DNA of 64,000 nt from Agreia bicolorata. Its GTDB lineage: Bacteria > Actinomycetota > Actinomycetes > Actinomycetales > Microbacteriaceae. Positions 61,112 through 64,000 of this stretch are shown in pieces (within the stretch, counting starts at the first letter, position 1; each line of letters starts with the position of its first letter). Position numbers and translations under genes: made by a program. The notes beneath the pieces are model-generated. The model had not been told where the DNA came from, searched no databases, and saw only the letters and a list, made by a program, of their open reading frames with translations. The DNA is taken from the NCBI RefSeq assembly GCF_000938265.1, contig NZ_JYFC01000004.1, positions 248,001 to 312,000 on the forward strand, given 5' to 3'.

Positions 61112-63411
61112 CGACAACTGGCAGAAGGAAGGCGACGGCGGTGACGGCGGCATTAACACTCCTTCTTGGTTTGATCGCCTTCATAGCTCCGGCCCAGACA
61201 GCTAGCGCGGCCGACGCATCGGACTTCAATGCGGGCAATATCATCAGCGACGAGCAATTTTTTGATGGTGCTGCTATGAGTGCGCAAGACATTCAGAATT
61301 TCCTTGTCGCTCAAGTTCCGGTTTGTCGAAGTAGCTATGCCTGTCTGAGCACCTACTCCCAGAACACTCCGACCATCGCCGGAACGGCGGGTCGATGCGA
61401 CACCTACGTCGGACAGGCGAACGAATCGGCGGCGAGCATCATCGCTCGAGTCGGGATGGCTTGCGGGATTAGCCAGAAAGCCCTACTCGTTCTGTTGGAG
61501 AAAGAGCAGAGCCTCGTCACCTCGTCGACGCCAGGCCAGGGGCGGTTCGAGTCGGCCACAGGAATGGGGTGTCCTGACACGGCTCCGTGTGACCCGGGCT
61601 ACGGCGGCTTCATGTACCAGGTCTACTACGCTGCGAAGCAGTTCAAGATCTATTCCGCGAATCCGACGTACTTCAACCACATTGCCGGGCGCGTTAACAA
61701 CATCAGATTCAGCCCCGACGCCTCGTGCGGGTCGAGTCCTGTGTTGATCGTCAACCAGGCGACCGCGGGACTCTACAATTACACTCCCTACCAGCCAAAC
61801 GCCGCCGCTTTGAATAACCTCTACGGCACGGGTGACGGCTGCAGTGCCTACGGCAACCGGAATTTCTGGCGAATCTATAGCGACTGGTTCGGCTCGCCGA
61901 CGGTCGGGAGCGCTCTCGTCCGGACAGAGGCCAATCCCAGCGTCTTCCTTGTTTCTGGATCGGTCAAGTATCCGATCTCTAACATGGGCCTGATTGCTAG
62001 CTATTCTGCGCTTGGGCAAGTCGGCTTCGTCTCCCAGGGTTACCTCGACAAATACCCGACGAAGCAGCCGGCAAATCGAATTGTTCGCAGCGATGCTGGG
62101 GCGATCTTCTTTGTCGACTCTGGGATGAAGCTGCCGATACCGTCGTGCGGGCTCGTCGTCGACTATGGCGGATCGTGTTCGCCGGGTGGGTACACGCAGT
62201 TGACCGATGCGCAGGTTTCGTCGTTTGTCTCCGGCCCCGGTGTCACGCCAGTTATGGGAACGACTGCGGGCGGCCGCTACTACATCACCGTGGGCTCCAA
62301 GAGAGAAATTCTCGACGCGCGTTCCCAATCCGAGGCGGGCATACCAGCCCCTATGAACGTGCTCAGTGAGAACGCGGTCGCTGATCTTTCGGTCGGTTCA
62401 CCGATCTTTCGGGACTCAGCTTACGTCTCTCAGCGTGGCGCAGCGGACTACTTCCTGCTTGCCGGGGGGCGCAAGACGTACATCTCCGCCGGCAGTGAGA
62501 CGGTTGTCGGTATCCCCGGGCGTTCCGCGGGCTCGCTTTCGTCATCGAGTTTGAGCCGCATCCCATCGGCTGGGGCTGCTTTTTCCGGCGTCGTCCGGGC
62601 CCCGGGGAACACGACGAATAGCGTGCTCTCCACAATCGGACGGCTTGATGTACCCGGCGGTACTCCCGTTTCGGCCCTGCCCTACACCAGCGTCACAGAT
62701 GAGTTCCTGCAAAGTTATCCTCGCGCCGTTGAATTGAAGCAAGGTTCGTTTTTCAAGGGCACCAACTCGTCGTCCGTCTACATGCTCGATGCATCGAGCA
62801 TGCGTCCGGTGGGCTCATGGGAGGCTCTGGTTTCGTTGAGCCCAGGGGGGAACCCGTCGATCACGTCGATGGCGCCGCCGTTCATGTCGACCATGTCGAC
62901 GGGGCCAGCGGTTCTTCGCGTTGCCTCACTGGCGCGTACGGCGAGCAACGGGACGATCTACATCATTGACGGGATCTCGAAGAAGGTCGCCCTCGACTCG
63001 TTCGATCCAGCGAGTGAGGCCGGGGTGAGTGGATTCTCTTATGTAACAGATGCTCAGCTTGCAGCGTATGCCGACCAAGGAACCGTTCGCCTGGGGTACG
63101 AGCTCGTCTGCGGTGCAGTCACGTATGTAGCGGGAGGCGGCGAGTTGCATGCGCTGGATGCAAATACCGCGCCGTTGTACCCGCTGCCGTCGACGTCCTT
63201 GGATTCGCTCACATGTAGCGCACTGTCCGTGGGGAAGCCGGCGACAAGCTTCATCCGCACTCCCGACGGGTCCATCTACGTGCTCCAGGGGGGCAAAAAG
63301 CTTCCAATAGCCTCCCTGAGTAGATATAACGAGCTAGGAGGGGCGACAGTCGGATATACCTCGGTGTCGGCTCGCCTCGCTGCCCTTATCCCGTCCGGCC
63401 CCCGCGCCTGA
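61108..63411 (+). CDS. Secreted protein with lysozyme-like N-domain and repeated C-terminal domain
   Basis: A 767-residue exported protein. The signal peptide covers about 1-34 (ALTLLLGLIAFIAPAQTASA). Residues about 40-270 contain GISQKALLVLLEKEQSLVT and ATGMGCPD...GYGGFMYQVYYAAKQF, a pattern like lytic transglycosylase/lysozyme folds, in which the glutamate of LEKEQ would be catalytic. Residues about 270-767 consist of some ten loosely repeated units of 45-55 residues, each with a segment of the type VYxLxGGxKxPI and an adjoining TDAQ- or DxFL-like helix. They may bind wall glycan. Such proteins are often named hemagglutinin in actinobacterial annotations, without support. It overlaps the lipoprotein by four bases. 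Confidence 0.75.
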   Translation: MTTTGRRKATAVTAALTLLLGLIAFIAPAQTASAADASDFNAGNIISDEQFFDGAAMSAQDIQNFLVAQVPVCRSSYACLSTYSQNTPTIAGTAGRCDTYVGQANESAASIIARVGMACGISQKALLVLLEKEQSLVTSSTPGQGRFESATGMGCPDTAPCDPGYGGFMYQVYYAAKQFKIYSANPTYFNHIAGRVNNIRFSPDASCGSSPVLIVNQATAGLYNYTPYQPNAAALNNLYGTGDGCSAYGNRNFWRIYSDWFGSPTVGSALVRTEANPSVFLVSGSVKYPISNMGLIASYSALGQVGFVSQGYLDKYPTKQPANRIVRSDAGAIFFVDSGMKLPIPSCGLVVDYGGSCSPGGYTQLTDAQVSSFVSGPGVTPVMGTTAGGRYYITVGSKREILDARSQSEAGIPAPMNVLSENAVADLSVGSPIFRDSAYVSQRGAADYFLLAGGRKTYISAGSETVVGIPGRSAGSLSSSSLSRIPSAGAAFSGVVRAPGNTTNSVLSTIGRLDVPGGTPVSALPYTSVTDEFLQSYPRAVELKQGSFFKGTNSSSVYMLDASSMRPVGSWEALVSLSPGGNPSITSMAPPFMSTMSTGPAVLRVASLARTASNGTIYIIDGISKKVALDSFDPASEAGVSGFSYVTDAQLAAYADQGTVRLGYELVCGAVTYVAGGGELHALDANTAPLYPLPSTSLDSLTCSALSVGKPATSFIRTPDGSIYVLQGGKKLPIASLSRYNELGGATVGYTSVSARLAALIPSGPRA

Positions 63412-63558
63412 TCCGCCACTTTCGGTCGAGAAGTGTTCCAAGGACTTTCGGGGAGGCGCGACTGTCCTTGAGCGAGGTCGAGCCATCCTTATCTAAGCGG
63501 CGTCCGCAGTCGACCTCTGAGCTATGCCAGCCCGTTCCGTCGGTCATTGCGCATCTAC

Positions 63559-64000
63559 TTAACCGCGAGCCCGCGGCAACTCCACCGTCGGCGGCTTCAG
63601 GGCGAGCCCCTGCCGCCAGCTCAGCGAGTGCGCGGCCTTCACCATGCACATCACGAAAAACATCCACCCGTACTCCACGAGAATGACGCTCTCGGCCGTG
63701 CTTGTCACCAGCAGCACGATCAGAATGAGTGCCGGCCACATGTAGATGACGCTCTTCTTCGAGGTCGCCAGAATCCAGGAACGCACGAGCGCCAACCCGA
63801 CCATGCCCACGAAGATCGCGAGGCCGATGAGTCCCAGCTGAAAGTACACGTCGATGAAGGCATTCAGCCCCGACGTGTGCTGCCGGTTGCCCACGAAGTC
63901 GAGGGCGAAGAACGGAGACACGTTGGGTCGCCAGAGGCCCACCCATCCCCAGCCCTCGAGCTGGTTGTAGTCGATCAGACTCGACAGCTGGTTCCAGATC
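63559..64000 (-). CDS. O-antigen ligase/polymerase-like membrane protein, 5' end outside window
   Basis: The C-terminal 146 residues of a larger membrane protein; the frame is open to the window edge. The segment RQHTSGLNAFIDVYFQLGLIG resembles the conserved outer loop of Wzy/WaaL proteins (HNAYLE...LGLIG), and three or four transmembrane segments follow. It would polymerise or ligate lipid-linked glycans outside the membrane. Together with the Wzx-like flippase it implies a Wzy-type route in addition to the ABC route. The 147 bases before it (63412-63558) hold nothing that I can identify. Confidence 0.75.
   Translation of the reverse strand, partial: IWNQLSSLIDYNQLEGWGWVGLWRPNVSPFFALDFVGNRQHTSGLNAFIDVYFQLGLIGLAIFVGMVGLALVRSWILATSKKSVIYMWPALILIVLLVTSTAESVILVEYGWMFFVMCMVKAAHSLSWRQGLALKPPTVELPRARG

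Overview
This is a high-GC actinobacterial chromosome segment, most likely from the Microbacteriaceae. The codon use, the acyl-CoA carboxylase gene set (accA3, accD, accE, birA), LpdA, an LCP protein and the gene order all point that way. The order lpdA, purine nucleoside phosphorylase, phosphomutase, add, deoA together with birA-accD-accE-maf-accA3 and purK-purE-LCP recalls the Mycobacterium tuberculosis Rv3264c-Rv3315c region. That comparison is from memory and no search was run. I saw no tRNA, rRNA, CRISPR array or insertion sequence.

From 0 to 9.5 kb lies a nucleoside catabolism region. It holds a 5'-truncated thymidine phosphorylase, a nucleoside hydrolase divergent from an operon (S-adenosylhomocysteine hydrolase-like protein, IclR regulator, adenosine deaminase, PTS IIA, PTS IIB), a small ArsR operon, a phosphohexo/pentomutase and purine nucleoside phosphorylase. 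The divergent promoter carries a perfect 10-bp inverted repeat that is the obvious candidate IclR operator. From 9.5 to 28.9 kb the genes are mostly housekeeping: LpdA, acyl-CoA carboxylase subunits, Maf, an RNA methyltransferase, a two-component system with a third sensor-like membrane protein, an MprF-like protein, an SDR, BirA, a PH-domain protein, PurK, PurE and an LCP ligase.

From 29 to 64 kb lies a large cell-surface glycopolymer locus. It contains about ten GT2/GT4 glycosyltransferases, two WsaF-like rhamnosyltransferase-type enzymes, RmlA, a WecE-like sugar aminotransferase, a Wzx-like flippase, a Wzm/Wzt ABC exporter, two nucleotide-sugar epimerases, a DUF616-type protein and the end of an O-antigen ligase-like protein. 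It also has four DUF2142 multi-membrane proteins, which I infer to be GT-C glycosyltransferases. They sit with GtrA, DUF2304 and a dolichol-phosphate-mannose-synthase-like enzyme, as in lipid-phosphate-sugar glycosylation systems. Both a flippase route and an ABC route are encoded, so two polymers or one polymer plus its decorations are likely. Secreted proteins are interspersed: an M15-like protein with six lectin-type repeats, two lipoproteins and a lysozyme-like repeat protein. Parts of this region (about 36.7-39.1 kb and 52-62 kb) are visibly more AT-rich than the rest.

The observations I would check first are an epimerase gene whose only plausible start is AUU (58332, minus strand), the four-member DUF2142 set, the WsaF pair beside the ABC exporter, the nucleoside-linked PTS pair, and the M15-like/propeller protein.
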